Shown: positions 26,983-36,030 of the stretch, piece after piece | Layout of the letters: every line of letters begins with the position of its first letter | Numbering within the stretch: the stretch's first letter is position 1 | Source: Paraburkholderia sp. C35 | Lineage (GTDB): Bacteria; Pseudomonadota; Gammaproteobacteria; Burkholderiales; Burkholderiaceae | Direction: 5' to 3' | DNA: 64,000 nucleotides | Assembly (NCBI RefSeq): GCF_003121405.1 | Contig: NZ_QBUY01000011.1 | Span: 1-64,000, forward strand | Program-made: the position numbers and the translations under genes | Notes under the pieces: generated by a model | Told to the model about the DNA's origin: nothing | The model's database searches: none | The model's input: only the letters and a program-made list of their open reading frames with translations

Positions 26983-28058
26983 CGATACACCACAGGCCCG
27001 GAAACGCGGGCATAGACGTTGTTCCAGTCGGCGGACGGCGCAGTCGCGCGGCGCGCGACTTCCTGGACATTCGCTTTCGTGACGAAGGTCGCCGTGCAGA
27101 ACGATTCACGCCGGTCTTTCGGCAGCGATGCGAGATCCACTTTCTTTTCTTTCGCCTGCAGACCCATCGACAAACCGATGCCGCCCAGCCAGTACGGATC
27201 CCAATCGACGGAGGCGATCAGTTCGCCCGTCTTGATTGCGGCGAGGCCCGGCTGCGTGCCGTCCATGCCCGTGACGGGAATCTGGCCCGCCAGACCTTCG
27301 GCGCGCAGTGCTTCGATTGCGCCGAGTGCCATGTCGTCATTGGCGGCCCAGACGCCCTTGATCTTCGAATTGAAGCGCGTCATCCACGCCTGCATGATCG
27401 GGAAAGCCTTTTGCGAGTTCCAGTCCGCAACCTGAAAGTCGAGCAACTGGATGCCCGGATACTTCTTGAGCGCCGCATCGAGGCCCGCCTTTCGCTCGAT
27501 CGCAGGCACGTTGCTGAAGATGCCGCCGAGCGCAACCACGCCGCCCTTGCCGCCCATCGCCTTGAACAGTTGAGTCGCCGTCTGCTCGCCGTATGCGACG
27601 CCGTCATACGACAGGTGCGCGACGTAGTTCGGGTTCGCATCCCACGGGTGCAGATCCTTCGGCTTGTTCCAGATCGTCGTGACGAAGGCGCCAGCCTTCG
27701 TGCAGGCCTCGACGATCACGCGTGCATCGGCGGAATCGTTGGGGTCGACGTTGAGCACAAGGTTGCCGCCCGTCTTCTGCAATAGCGCGCGGATATCCGC
27801 GATGCCTTTTTCCGAACTGCCTTCCGTGGTGAGCGGCACGTACGGCAAACCGGCGCTCTTTGCGAAGTCCTGCGCGCCCTTGTTGAATGCCGTGTAGTAC
27901 GGGTTCGTCAGCGAGCGGAACGAACAGGCGAGCGTCGGTTTGTCGGCACCGAACGCGAGGCTGGAAAGACCGCCGCCCGCAACGGCAAACGCCGCGCCGG
28001 CACCCAGCCTGATGAAATCGCGACGCGAAAAACCCGAATGCTGATCGTAGTTGGACAT
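26979..28058 (-). CDS. Periplasmic sugar-binding protein (type 1, RbsB-like) with Tat signal
   Basis: Substrate-binding subunit of the importer, 359 aa. The N-terminus has a clear twin-Arg signal, SRRDFIRLGAGAAFAVAGG, so the protein is probably exported folded by Tat. The mature protein has two lobes of the peripla_BP_4 type (NPYYTAFNKGAQDFAKSAG, NVDPNDSADARVIVEA, KGVWAANDDMALGAIEAL). ATG 28058 has an ideal GGAGGAGA ribosome site. First gene of the importer operon; a TAAATA-N6-TATTTA palindrome lies 52-69 bp upstream. The ligand cannot be read from sequence. Confidence 0.92.
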   Translation of the reverse strand: MSNYDQHSGFSRRDFIRLGAGAAFAVAGGGLSSLAFGADKPTLACSFRSLTNPYYTAFNKGAQDFAKSAGLPYVPLTTEGSSEKGIADIRALLQKTGGNLVLNVDPNDSADARVIVEACTKAGAFVTTIWNKPKDLHPWDANPNYVAHLSYDGVAYGEQTATQLFKAMGGKGGVVALGGIFSNVPAIERKAGLDAALKKYPGIQLLDFQVADWNSQKAFPIMQAWMTRFNSKIKGVWAANDDMALGAIEALRAEGLAGQIPVTGMDGTQPGLAAIKTGELIASVDWDPYWLGGIGLSMGLQAKEKKVDLASLPKDRRESFCTATFVTKANVQEVARRATAPSADWNNVYARVSGPVVYR

Positions 28059-28109
28059 GATGTCTCCTCCAGACAGTCGCACAGCCGCATCTGCAAGCCG
28101 CGCTCTAAA

Positions 28110-28127
28110 TAAATAACCGGATATTTA
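28110..28127. promoter_or_regulatory. Candidate TetR operator C, upstream of ABC importer operon
   Basis: TAAATA-ACCGGA-TATTTA, a perfect 6-bp inverted repeat with 6-bp spacer. It contains TAACCGGAT, the exact reverse complement of ATCCGGTTA at 31542-31550 in front of the aldehyde dehydrogenase. The shared half-site TAACC/GGTTA also forms the palindrome at 33964-33981. Assignment to the local TetR protein is inferred. Confidence 0.5.
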
Positions 28128-28203
28128 CAGATCGATTAAACGCCCAGACTCTTGTGAGACATGGGCGGGCCCTGGCCCTCTACCCTCTCGTGCTTGGTTC
28201 GCT

Positions 28204-29877
28204 TTATACGGCTGCTGCGCTCGCCATGGCCAGTGTCGTGCGGCGGGCGATGTTGCCCGACTGGCTCGTCGACGATGTCACGCTTGCAAGACCACGAATC
28301 AGATCGGCAGCCTTTTCCGCGATCATCAAGGTCGGCGCATTGGTATTCGAACTGACGATGCGCGGCATCACCGACGAATCCGCCACACGCAATCCGTCGA
28401 TACCGTGCACGCGCAGTTGCGGATCGACCACCGACATCGCGTCGACGCCCATCTTGCACGTACCGACCGGGTGATAGCCCGTGCGTCCGTACTGCTGTGC
28501 ATAGGCCTCGTAATCCGCCTGCGTGCGCACGCTGCTGCCGGGAAAATGCTCAGCCTTGATGTACTTGCGCAGCGCCGTCTGGCTCATGATTTCGCGGCTC
28601 TGGCGAATACCTTCGACGGCCACCTTCAGATCGTACGGATCGCGGATATACGCGGGATCGATCACGGGCGCGTCCAGCGGATCGGCGCTGTGCAGCGTCA
28701 CGCTGCCCCGGCTGCGCGGGCGCAGAAAATACGAGTTGAGCGTGCAGCCGGAACCGGACGGCACGGGTGGCACGCCCGCTTCGACGCCTGCGCCGGGCAG
28801 GAAGTGGAACTGCAGATCGGGCGTCGGCACGGAACTGTCCGAATACCAGAATGCGCCGCCCTCCGCGATGTTCGACGTCACCGGGCCCTTGTTGAACAGT
28901 TTGTATTCGAGCCCGGCGAGCAGCATCATGTGCTTCTTCGCGTACTTGTCGAGGCTGTACGGCCCGTTCAGTTCGTAGACGATATCGATGTCGAAGTGAT
29001 CCTGCAGGTTTCGGCCCACGCCCGCAAGCGCATGAACCGGCTTCACGCCTGCGCGCTCAAGACCCGCTGCATCGCCGATGCCGGATAGCATCAGCAGCTT
29101 CGGCGAACCGATCGCGCCCGCCGTCACGATGACTTCCGCTTCGGCGCGCACCAGTTCGACGTTCGCACGATTGCCTCGCGCCGCGATCTCGACACCAATC
29201 GCGCGCCCGTTTTCGATCACGACGCGCAGCACGTGACAGTCGGTGCGCACGGTCAGATTCGCCCGCGACTGCGCCGCGCGAAGATAGCCGACTGCCGCGC
29301 TGCATCGTTTGCCATTGCGTTGCGTGACCTGATAGACGCCAACGCCTTCTTGCTGCGCGCCGTTGAAGTCGCTGTTGTACGGCATGCCCGCTTCCTGCCC
29401 TGCGCGCACGAACGCCTTGGTCAGTTCGTTGACGGTGATCAGGTCCGACACGCCCAGCGGGCCGCCCACGCCGTGGTATTCGTTGCACAGGCGCTCGTTG
29501 TCTTCCATGCGACGCAAGTAGGGCAGCACGCCGTCGCGAAAGCCCCAGCCCGTGCAGCCTTCGCGCTCCCAGCCGTCGTAGTCCTCGGGCTGGCCGCGCG
29601 TATAGACCATCGCGTTGATCGAGCCGCCGCCGCCCAGCACGCGTGCCTGCGCGAACGGAATCTGGCGGCGCTGCGTTTCGCTCGCAGCGAGCGTGCGATA
29701 ACCCCACGTCAACGGACCGCCCGTCATCTTGAAGAACCCTACGGGCATGTGGATGTAGGGATCGGTATCGGCGGGACCGGCTTCGAGCAGCAATACCCGG
29801 TTACCGGCGTCTTCCGTGAGGCGCGCCGCCAGCGCACAACCTGCCGGGCCACCACCTACGATCACATAGTCGTACAT
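28204..29877 (-). CDS. GMC-family FAD-dependent alcohol oxidoreductase (choline dehydrogenase-like)
   Basis: Oxidises a primary alcohol to an aldehyde; FAD is reduced and probably reoxidised by the respiratory chain. The 557-aa protein has the dinucleotide motif VIVGGGPAGCALAARL at residues 5-20, the GMC signature ARVLGGGGSINAMVYTRG near residue 80, and the C-terminal catalytic His in GYHPVGTCKMG with the partner Asn in SSNTNAPT. The frame runs open to 29973, but ATG 29877 starts at the FAD motif. No signal peptide is seen. It follows the aldehyde dehydrogenase by 58 bp, giving an alcohol-to-acid pair. Confidence 0.92.
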   Translation of the reverse strand: MYDYVIVGGGPAGCALAARLTEDAGNRVLLLEAGPADTDPYIHMPVGFFKMTGGPLTWGYRTLAASETQRRQIPFAQARVLGGGGSINAMVYTRGQPEDYDGWEREGCTGWGFRDGVLPYLRRMEDNERLCNEYHGVGGPLGVSDLITVNELTKAFVRAGQEAGMPYNSDFNGAQQEGVGVYQVTQRNGKRCSAAVGYLRAAQSRANLTVRTDCHVLRVVIENGRAIGVEIAARGNRANVELVRAEAEVIVTAGAIGSPKLLMLSGIGDAAGLERAGVKPVHALAGVGRNLQDHFDIDIVYELNGPYSLDKYAKKHMMLLAGLEYKLFNKGPVTSNIAEGGAFWYSDSSVPTPDLQFHFLPGAGVEAGVPPVPSGSGCTLNSYFLRPRSRGSVTLHSADPLDAPVIDPAYIRDPYDLKVAVEGIRQSREIMSQTALRKYIKAEHFPGSSVRTQADYEAYAQQYGRTGYHPVGTCKMGVDAMSVVDPQLRVHGIDGLRVADSSVMPRIVSSNTNAPTLMIAEKAADLIRGLASVTSSTSQSGNIARRTTLAMASAAAV

Positions 29878-29935
29878 CGTCGTCTCCACTACTGTGTTCT
29901 GCTGTCGTCGTGTGTTTCTCAGGCAAAGCCGCGCG

Positions 29936-31444
29936 TCACGCGATCCAGCGTGCCCGCTTGCCGAGTTGCACATGCACGGACTTCAACTCCGTGTATTCCT
30001 CGATGCCATAGCGGCCCGTCTCGCGACCGATGCCCGATTCCTTGAACCCGCCGATCGGCATTTCGGGGCCGCCCGCAATCGTGCAGTTCACCCAGATGCG
30101 CCCTGCCTGCACGCGGCGGAAGCTGCCGAACGCCTGTTGCACGTCGCGCGTCCAGATGCTCGCGGCAAGGCCATACGGCACGCCGTTCGCAAGTTCGATG
30201 GCCTGTTCAGTGGTGTCGAATGATGTCACCGACAGGACCGGCCCGAAGATCTCTTCCTGCGCGATTGCGCTGTCCGGCCGCACGTTTCGGAACAGCGTCG
30301 GCTGGATGAAGTAGCGCTCGCCATCATTCGTCGATGTGCCGCCGTGCACGAGTTGCGCGCCGTCGCGACGCCCGGCTTCGATGTAGCCGCAAATCTTGTC
30401 GAACTGCCGCGCCTCGACGATCGCGCCGACGTGATTCGTCGCATCGAGCGGATCGCCGACACGCACTTTCTCGAACACGGCCTTGATGCGCGCAACGAGT
30501 TCTTCTTCCACCGATCGATGCACGACAAGCCGGCTGCCAGACACGCAGCATTGACCCGCGTTGAAGCAGATGCCAAAGGCGATGGCGTCGGCTGCGTCGT
30601 CGAGGTCGGCGTCCGCGAACACGATCTGTGGAGTCTTGCCGCCCAGTTCGAGACCGACCTTCTTCATGTTGCCGCCCGCTGCCGTCAGCACCGAACGGCC
30701 AACCGGAGTCGAACCCGTGAACGACACCATATCGACATCGCGATGCTCGGCCAGCGCCTGGCCGACCACGGAACCCAGACCCGTCACCACATTGACGACG
30801 CCATCAGGCAAGCCCGCTTCGCTGAGCAATGCAGCGAGCCGCAGTGTCGTGCTCGATGTCAGTTCAGCGGGCTTGACGACCGCCGTACAACCCGCCGCAA
30901 GCACGAATGGCAAGCGCTCGGAAAGAATGAAGAACGGAAAATTCCACGGCGTGACGATGCCGACCACGCCCACCGGCTGACGCACCACGAGACCGAACAG
31001 ATCTTCGCCGAGTGTGTCGTGCGTATCGCCGTGCACGACGCGCGCGAGTCCCGCTGCGTATTCCCAGATACCTGCCGCGCCCATGATCTCGCCACGCGAT
31101 TGACCGATCGGCTTGCCGCTTTCGAGCGTTTCGAGCCAGGCCAGCGTCTCGACGTCTTCGCGGATGCGCTGCGCCGCTTTCAGCAGCACAGCGGCACGTT
31201 GCTCGCCCGAGATGCGCGACCAGCGGCCATCGTCGAATGCGCGTCGTGCTGCGGCGACGGCGGCGTCGAGATCCTGAGCCGTCCCGCGCAGCGTTTCCGT
31301 GACGGCCACGCCATGCCCCGGACTCTTGCGCACGACGTACTCGCCCGTGCTGCCCATGTACTGCGCGCCATCGATGAACATCGGGCTGCGCACGGGTTGC
31401 GGCGGCAGCTGAAGCGCTGTTGCGAGCTCAGACAGATTGCTCAT
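29936..31444 (-). CDS. NAD(P)+-dependent aldehyde dehydrogenase
   Basis: Oxidises the aldehyde formed by the downstream GMC enzyme to a carboxylate. The 502-aa protein has VTPWNFPFFI, SFTGSTPVGR, the general base in LELGGKTPQIV and the nucleophile in FNAGQCC, where Cys300 occupies the GQxC position and Cys299 precedes it. The C-terminal GGFKESGIGRETG is intact. The overall pattern resembles betaine-aldehyde and gamma-glutamylaminobutyraldehyde dehydrogenases, which does not fix the substrate. Divergent from tetR; a GGTTA-type element lies about 98 bp upstream. Confidence 0.95.
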   Translation of the reverse strand: MSNLSELATALQLPPQPVRSPMFIDGAQYMGSTGEYVVRKSPGHGVAVTETLRGTAQDLDAAVAAARRAFDDGRWSRISGEQRAAVLLKAAQRIREDVETLAWLETLESGKPIGQSRGEIMGAAGIWEYAAGLARVVHGDTHDTLGEDLFGLVVRQPVGVVGIVTPWNFPFFILSERLPFVLAAGCTAVVKPAELTSSTTLRLAALLSEAGLPDGVVNVVTGLGSVVGQALAEHRDVDMVSFTGSTPVGRSVLTAAGGNMKKVGLELGGKTPQIVFADADLDDAADAIAFGICFNAGQCCVSGSRLVVHRSVEEELVARIKAVFEKVRVGDPLDATNHVGAIVEARQFDKICGYIEAGRRDGAQLVHGGTSTNDGERYFIQPTLFRNVRPDSAIAQEEIFGPVLSVTSFDTTEQAIELANGVPYGLAASIWTRDVQQAFGSFRRVQAGRIWVNCTIAGGPEMPIGGFKESGIGRETGRYGIEEYTELKSVHVQLGKRARWIA

Positions 31445-31534
31445 TCATGTCTCCACTGTTTGCATTTGCACGGACGCTCACATCGAACCGTCCGCGTCGG
31501 CGACAGAATCACCACGCATTTTTTCGCGCCCATT

Positions 31535-31553
31535 CTGCACCATCCGGTTACTT
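31535..31553. promoter_or_regulatory. Candidate TetR operator A, aldDH/tetR divergent promoter
   Basis: Contains ACCATCC followed directly by GGTTACTT. The same two blocks occur at 33966-33983, separated there by AGTT, and ATCCGGTTA recurs inverted at 28114-28122. It lies midway between the aldehyde dehydrogenase and tetR start codons. The palindrome is less perfect than the other two. Confidence 0.42.
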
Positions 31554-31641
31554 CCTCGCAATGCCTTTTTCGTCTATAGTCGCTCACACGAAGTCAAGGC
31601 AACGCGACGCCCCCACACACCATTTCAGGCGATTGACCACT

Positions 31642-32325
31642 ATGACTGTTGCAAGCACGCCCGCCGGCCGGGCCACCAGGGCAGCCAAAGCCGACGGCGC
31701 GCCGGCACCGCGTCAGCGCGACCCCGAAGTCACCAAGGCGCGCATTCTCGAAGCCGCGAAAAAAGAGTTTGCGAAGCTGGGTCTCGCAGGCGCGCGGGTC
31801 GAGGCGATCTCGACACGCGCGAAGTCGAACAAGCGCATGATCTATCACTACTTCGGCAGCAAGGAGCAGTTGTTCCAGGCCGTGCTGGAAGACGTGTACG
31901 CCGATATCCGCATGGCCGAACTGAAGTTGCATCTCGACCATCTGTCGCCCGAAGACGCCGTCGCCGCACTCGTTGCGCACACGTGGAACTACTACCTGAA
32001 GAACCCGGAATTCATGACGCTGGTGAACAGCGAAAACCTGCACAAGGCGCGTCATGTCAAACGGTCGGCTCGATTTAAAGAACTGCATCATGGCTTTATC
32101 TCGATGTTGGAGCGCATTCTCGATCGCGGTGTCGAAGCGGGTGTGTTCCGTCCCGGCGTCGATGCCCGTCAACTGCATATCACGATGGCCGCCATCGGCT
32201 ATTACTATCTGACCAACCGCTACACCAGCGGCGTGATCTTCGATTTCGATTTCATGGAACCCGACGCCCTGAAAAAGCGGCTCGACTTCAACATCGAAAC
32301 CATCCTCAGACTGCTGCGGCCTTAA
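31642..32325 (+). CDS. TetR-family transcriptional repressor
   Basis: Repressor of 227 aa. The N-terminus carries a positively charged tail, then the TetR HTH (ARVEAISTRAKSNKRMIYHYFGSKEQLF, in pieces, at about residues 50-78) and a helical C-terminal domain of the kind that binds the inducer. ATG 31642 is preferred over the long upstream open frame from 31420 because the extension lacks similarity. It is divergent from the aldehyde dehydrogenase-GMC operon and convergent with the broken CoA-transferase. TAACC/GGTTA-type elements lie before its own operon neighbours, the importer and the CoA-transferase/acyl-CoA dehydrogenase pair. Confidence 0.93.
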   Translation: MTVASTPAGRATRAAKADGAPAPRQRDPEVTKARILEAAKKEFAKLGLAGARVEAISTRAKSNKRMIYHYFGSKEQLFQAVLEDVYADIRMAELKLHLDHLSPEDAVAALVAHTWNYYLKNPEFMTLVNSENLHKARHVKRSARFKELHHGFISMLERILDRGVEAGVFRPGVDARQLHITMAAIGYYYLTNRYTSGVIFDFDFMEPDALKKRLDFNIETILRLLRP

Positions 32326-32334
32326 CTCCTCTCC

Positions 32335-32362
32335 CGCTCGCGCCGCATCTGCGGCGTGAGCG
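32335..32362. terminator. Bidirectional terminator-like hairpin
   Basis: CGCTC-G-CGCCGC-ATCT-GCGGCG-T-GAGCG: a stem of 11 paired bases plus one G/T mismatch and a 4-base loop, located between the stops of the convergent tetR and CoA-transferase genes. No long T run follows, but the stem is very stable. Confidence 0.6.
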
Positions 32363-32373
32363 TGCTGCTTCCA

Positions 32374-33936
32374 TCACGCTGCTTTCTCTGTCGTCGCCGT
32401 GCCGCGCAACAACGACTCATCGACCAGCGGCTGAAAACCCATCCGGTCCAGCACGTCGCGCTGGATATCCACGCCCGCTGCGACTTCGATCAGCCGAACG
32501 CCATCTGCTTCGAGCCGGAACACGGCGCGCTCCGTCACGTACAGCACCTCTTGCCCCGCGATGCGCGCCTGCTCACCGCTGAATGTGATGTGCTGCACGC
32601 GCTTCACCAGTTTCGGAACGCTGCCCGCCGCTACGATCCGCAGTTCGCCATCCTTCTGCTCGACCTCGAGGCCCTTCGCTTCGAACGCACCGCAAAACAC
32701 GATCTTGCGTGCGCCTTGCGTGATGTCGATGAAGCCGCCCGGCCCGACCACCGTCGCACCCAGCTTCGACACGTTGATGTTGCCGTCGCCGTCCATTTCG
32801 CCCATGCCGAGGAACGTGACATCGACGCCGCCGCCGCTATAAAAATCGAACTGATCGACGCTCTACAGGATCGCGTCCGCGTTGCGCGCGGTGCCGAACA
32901 TCGGGCCATCGAGCATTGCGCCGTTGTGAATGCCCTGCTCGACGGAACCCCAGAACGTGCCGAGGCGTCCTTCGCCTGCCAGCAAACCGGGAATGCCGCC
33001 CGGAATGCCGAAGCCGAAATTCGCTGACTGTCCCGCGGGGAGTTCTTTCGCCGCGCGCGACGCGATGATGTGGCGAATGCCAGTGGGCGCTTCATAGAAA
33101 CCCTCGCCCACCGGGCAAAGCGATTCACCGCTCAGGGACGGGTCGTAATCGGCCACCACGCATTGCACCTGCTCTGACGTTTCAACGAGGCTGTTCACCA
33201 GCACGCCCGGAATGCGCACCAGCCGCGCAGGCACGTACCCGTCGCTACGGCGCGCCTTGACCTGCACGATCACGTGTCCGCCGCTGTTGTGCGCGGCAAG
33301 CGCGGCGGCGTACACGTCGAGATCCGCCGGTTCGTGGCGCAACGTGACGTTGCCTGCATCGTCCGCCGACGAACCGCGCACGATCGCGAAATCGATCCTG
33401 AACGGCTTGTAGCGCAGAAACTCGCGGCCATCCAGATGCACGAGTTCGACGATGTCTTCCGTGGCGCGTGCATTGATCTTGCCGCCGTCCAATCGCGGAT
33501 CGACGAAGGTGCGCAGTCCGACATGCGTGATCAGGCCCGGACGCCCGGCGCCGATTTCGCGCAGCAGCGTGGAGATTGCGCCCGCCGGCAGGCTGTAGGC
33601 CTCGAATGCGTTCTCCTGCGCAAGACGCTGCATCGCGGGCGACCAGCTCCAGTGCCCGCCGATCACGCGCCGCACCATGCCGGCATGCGCAAAACGTCCA
33701 AGGCCACTGCCCTTGCCATCGCCGATACCCAGCGCGTGCACGATGGTCAGATCACGCGGATGACCCGTTTCGAGAAAGCGCTGCTCCAGCTTCGCCAGCA
33801 CGGCGTCCGCCTCCAGCAGACCGCCGCCCGAGCCCGCCAGCGCGATCGTCGCGCCGTCGAAAATCTGCTCGACCGCCGCAGCGGCATCTATCCATTTGCT
33901 CAAACCACCCTCCGTCTGATCGGCTTCACAGCTCAT
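32374..33936 (-). pseudogene. YdiF-type CoA-transferase split by an in-frame TAG
   Basis: Full-length single-chain acyl-CoA:acetate CoA-transferase (about 520 codons) that would activate a carboxylate by moving CoA. Codons 1-357 from ATG 33936 are open: GSGGG near residue 37, the ADLDVYAAALAAHNSGG region, NFGFGIPGGIPG and the catalytic Glu333 in SVEQG. Codon 358 (32863-32865) is TAG. Translation then continues in the same frame with SVDQFDFYSGGGVDVTFLGM and the complete C-terminal region ending at 32374, exactly as in YdiF. The break falls after the catalytic Glu, so it is not the natural alpha/beta split. An ATG at 32805 could restart only a fragment. Nonsense mutation or sequencing error. 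Confidence 0.85.
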
Positions 33937-33963
33937 TGACAGCGTCCAACCGTTGGTCTTAAA

Positions 33964-33981
33964 TAACCATCCAGTTGGTTA
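33964..33981. promoter_or_regulatory. Candidate TetR operator B, CoA-transferase/acyl-CoA dehydrogenase divergent promoter
   Basis: TAACCA-TCCAGT-TGGTTA, a perfect 6-bp inverted repeat with a 6-bp spacer, 28-45 bp upstream of the CoA-transferase start. It shares AAATAACC with operator C and ACCATCC plus GGTTACTT with operator A. A further palindrome CCAAC-N1-GTTGG lies at 33946-33956. Confidence 0.55.
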
Positions 33982-34101
33982 CTTGTTGCGAATGTTGGCA
34001 CAGGAAACGGCCCGTTTCAAGTATCGAATTGCGACGCTCGGGTTTACCTGCACGAGCGCGCCAAAGGTCAGACAGGTAGTGATCGATTGGACGGAGACAG
34101 C

Positions 34102-35247
34102 ATGAAACTCACCGAAATGCATCAACAGATTCGCGAAACCACGCGCCGTTTCGCGCAGGAAGTGATCCGCCCCGTGGCGGAAGAACTCGACCGGGAAGAG
34201 CGTTTCCCGGCCGGGATCTACACGCAGATGGGCGAGCTTGGCCTGTTCGGCATCACGGTGCCGGAGGCCTATGGCGGCGCGGGACTCGACGTGACGGCCT
34301 ATGCGCTCGTGATGGAAGAGTTGTCGCGCGGCTATGCGTCGGTTGCCGATCAGTGCGGGCTGCTCGAACTCGTCGGCACGCTGCTGTCGATCCATGGCAG
34401 CGACGCACAGCGCGCGCGTTATATGGAGCCGCTGCTGCGCGCGCAATTGCGCCCCGCTTACTGCATCACGGAAGCCGATGCGGGTACCGACGTCTCCGGC
34501 ATCCGCACCACGGCCACACGCACGGCAACGGGCTGGGAACTGACGGGCGCCAAGCTGTGGATTCACAACGCGCCCGTCGCCGATGTCGCCTTCGTGCTCG
34601 CCCGCACGGACCCTGCCGCCGGGCGGCGCGGCATGAGTATTTTCATCGTCGATTGCGCGCTGGCGGGTGTGTCGAAAGGTCCGAAGGAACACAAGATGGG
34701 ACAGCGCGCATCGCAGGTCGGCGAGTTGCATTTCGACCGCGTGAAGCTGCCCGCCGATGCGCTGCTCGGCGTTGAAGGGCGCGGCTTTCACATCATGATG
34801 AGCGTGCTCGATAAGGGGCGCGTCGGTATCGCTGCGCTTGCTGTCGGTATCGCGCAAGCGGGTCTCGAGGCCGCGCTCGACTATGCGCAAACGCGCAAAC
34901 AGTTCGGCAGCCATCTGGCGGAGTTTCAGGGCATCCAGTGGATGCTCGCCGACATGGCAACCGATATCCAGGCCGCCCGTCTGCTCGTGCACGACGCAGC
35001 CGAACGCCTGCAAAACGGCGAGCGCGCGAGCATCGCGTGTTCAATGGCGAAGTGCTTCGCGGGCGACACGGCCGTCAAGCACAGTGCGAATGCCGTGCAG
35101 ATTTTCGGCGGCAGCGGCTACATCCGCGGCTATGAAGTGGAACGTCTGTATCGCGACGCCAAGATCACGCAGATCTACGAAGGCACCAACCAGATCCAGC
35201 GCACCATCGTCGCGCGCGATCTGATCAACCACGGAGCCTCGCTGTGA
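34102..35247 (+). CDS. Acyl-CoA dehydrogenase
   Basis: FAD enzyme that introduces an alpha,beta double bond into an acyl-CoA and gives the electrons to ETF. The 381-aa protein has the signature [15 protein letters not shown] near residue 120, the [19 protein letters not shown] substrate/FAD region and the catalytic Glu360 in IYEGTNQIQ, the position of short/medium-chain enzymes. ATG 34102 follows GGAGACAGC; an earlier ATG at 34087 has no ribosome site. It is divergent from the CoA-transferase and overlaps the next SDR by GTGA. With EtfBA nearby, the electron route is complete. Confidence 0.95.
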   Translation: MKLTEMHQQIRETTRRFAQEVIRPVAEELDREERFPAGIYTQMGELGLFGITVPEAYGGAGLDVTAYALVMEELSRGYASVADQCGLLELVGTLLSIHGSDAQRARYMEPLLRAQLRPAYCITEADAGTDVSGIRTTATRTATGWELTGAKLWIHNAPVADVAFVLARTDPAAGRRGMSIFIVDCALAGVSKGPKEHKMGQRASQVGELHFDRVKLPADALLGVEGRGFHIMMSVLDKGRVGIAALAVGIAQAGLEAALDYAQTRKQFGSHLAEFQGIQWMLADMATDIQAARLLVHDAAERLQNGERASIACSMAKCFAGDTAVKHSANAVQIFGGSGYIRGYEVERLYRDAKITQIYEGTNQIQRTIVARDLINHGASL

Positions 35248-36023
35248 GCGCCCGCCCGATTGCACTCGTCACGGGCAGCCGGCGCGGCATCGGACGCGCG
35301 ATAGCCGTTGAACTCGGCCGCGCCGGTTTCGACGTCGCGCTGACGGACGTCACGCTATCCGACGAACTGACGCAGGCTGCAAGCGAAGTCGAAAGCACCG
35401 GCGCGCGTGCCATTGCCATGACATCGGATCTCGCTGACATCGACTCGCATGCACAGCTGTTGCGCGATGTCGAAGCAAAGCTCGAAGGGCAAATCGATTG
35501 CCTCGTGAACAACGCGGGCGTATCCGTGATGTCGCGAGGCGATCTGCTCGATGTGACGCCTGAGAGCTTCGATCGCTGTATCGCGGTCAACACGCGCGGC
35601 ACGTTCTTTCTCATGCAGACCTACGCGCGCCACTGTCTTGCACGGCAACGCGCTGCCGTCGCCGCGCATCCGTGTGTGATCACGATCACTTCGTCGAATG
35701 CTGTCGCGGCGTCTCCGTTGCGCAGCGAATACTGCGTATCGAAGGCCGGTCTTTCGATGGCGAATACGCTGTTTTCGCTAAGGCTCGCGCAGCACGGCAT
35801 CAGCGTGTACGAAGTCCAGCCAGGGTTGATTGAAACCGAAATGACGGCACCGTCGCGCAGCCGCTATGACGCGCAGATCGATCAGGGACTGACAGCGATC
35901 AAACGCTGGGGCACGCCGCAGGAAGTGGCCACCACCGTGCGCACACTCGCCACAGGCGGTCTGCCGTATAGCGTCGGCCAGGCGATACGCGTCGATGGCG
36001 GCCTTCTCGTTACCAAATACTGA
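35244..36023 (+). CDS. Short-chain dehydrogenase/reductase (SDR)
   Basis: NAD(P)-dependent oxidoreductase of 259 aa with [12 protein letters not shown] at residues 8-19, NNAGVSVM near 91, the catalytic Ser in [17 protein letters not shown] (Tyr-x3-Lys) and the C-terminal [14 protein letters not shown] 35244 overlaps the acyl-CoA dehydrogenase stop, so translation is coupled. In the pathway it may oxidise a hydroxyl formed after hydration, or act on the sugar ring. The sequence resembles 3-ketoacyl-ACP-reductase-like proteins of sugar loci. Confidence 0.92.
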   Translation: MSARPIALVTGSRRGIGRAIAVELGRAGFDVALTDVTLSDELTQAASEVESTGARAIAMTSDLADIDSHAQLLRDVEAKLEGQIDCLVNNAGVSVMSRGDLLDVTPESFDRCIAVNTRGTFFLMQTYARHCLARQRAAVAAHPCVITITSSNAVAASPLRSEYCVSKAGLSMANTLFSLRLAQHGISVYEVQPGLIETEMTAPSRSRYDAQIDQGLTAIKRWGTPQEVATTVRTLATGGLPYSVGQAIRVDGGLLVTKY

Positions 36024-36030
36024 GTCGCAT

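Noticed and set aside
32374..33936. Two separate CoA-transferase subunit genes
   Set aside because: The break lies after the catalytic Glu and inside a conserved segment, whereas natural alpha/beta CoA-transferases split before the beta-subunit start. The downstream frame has no ribosome site at the break. A nonsense codon in a fused gene explains it better.
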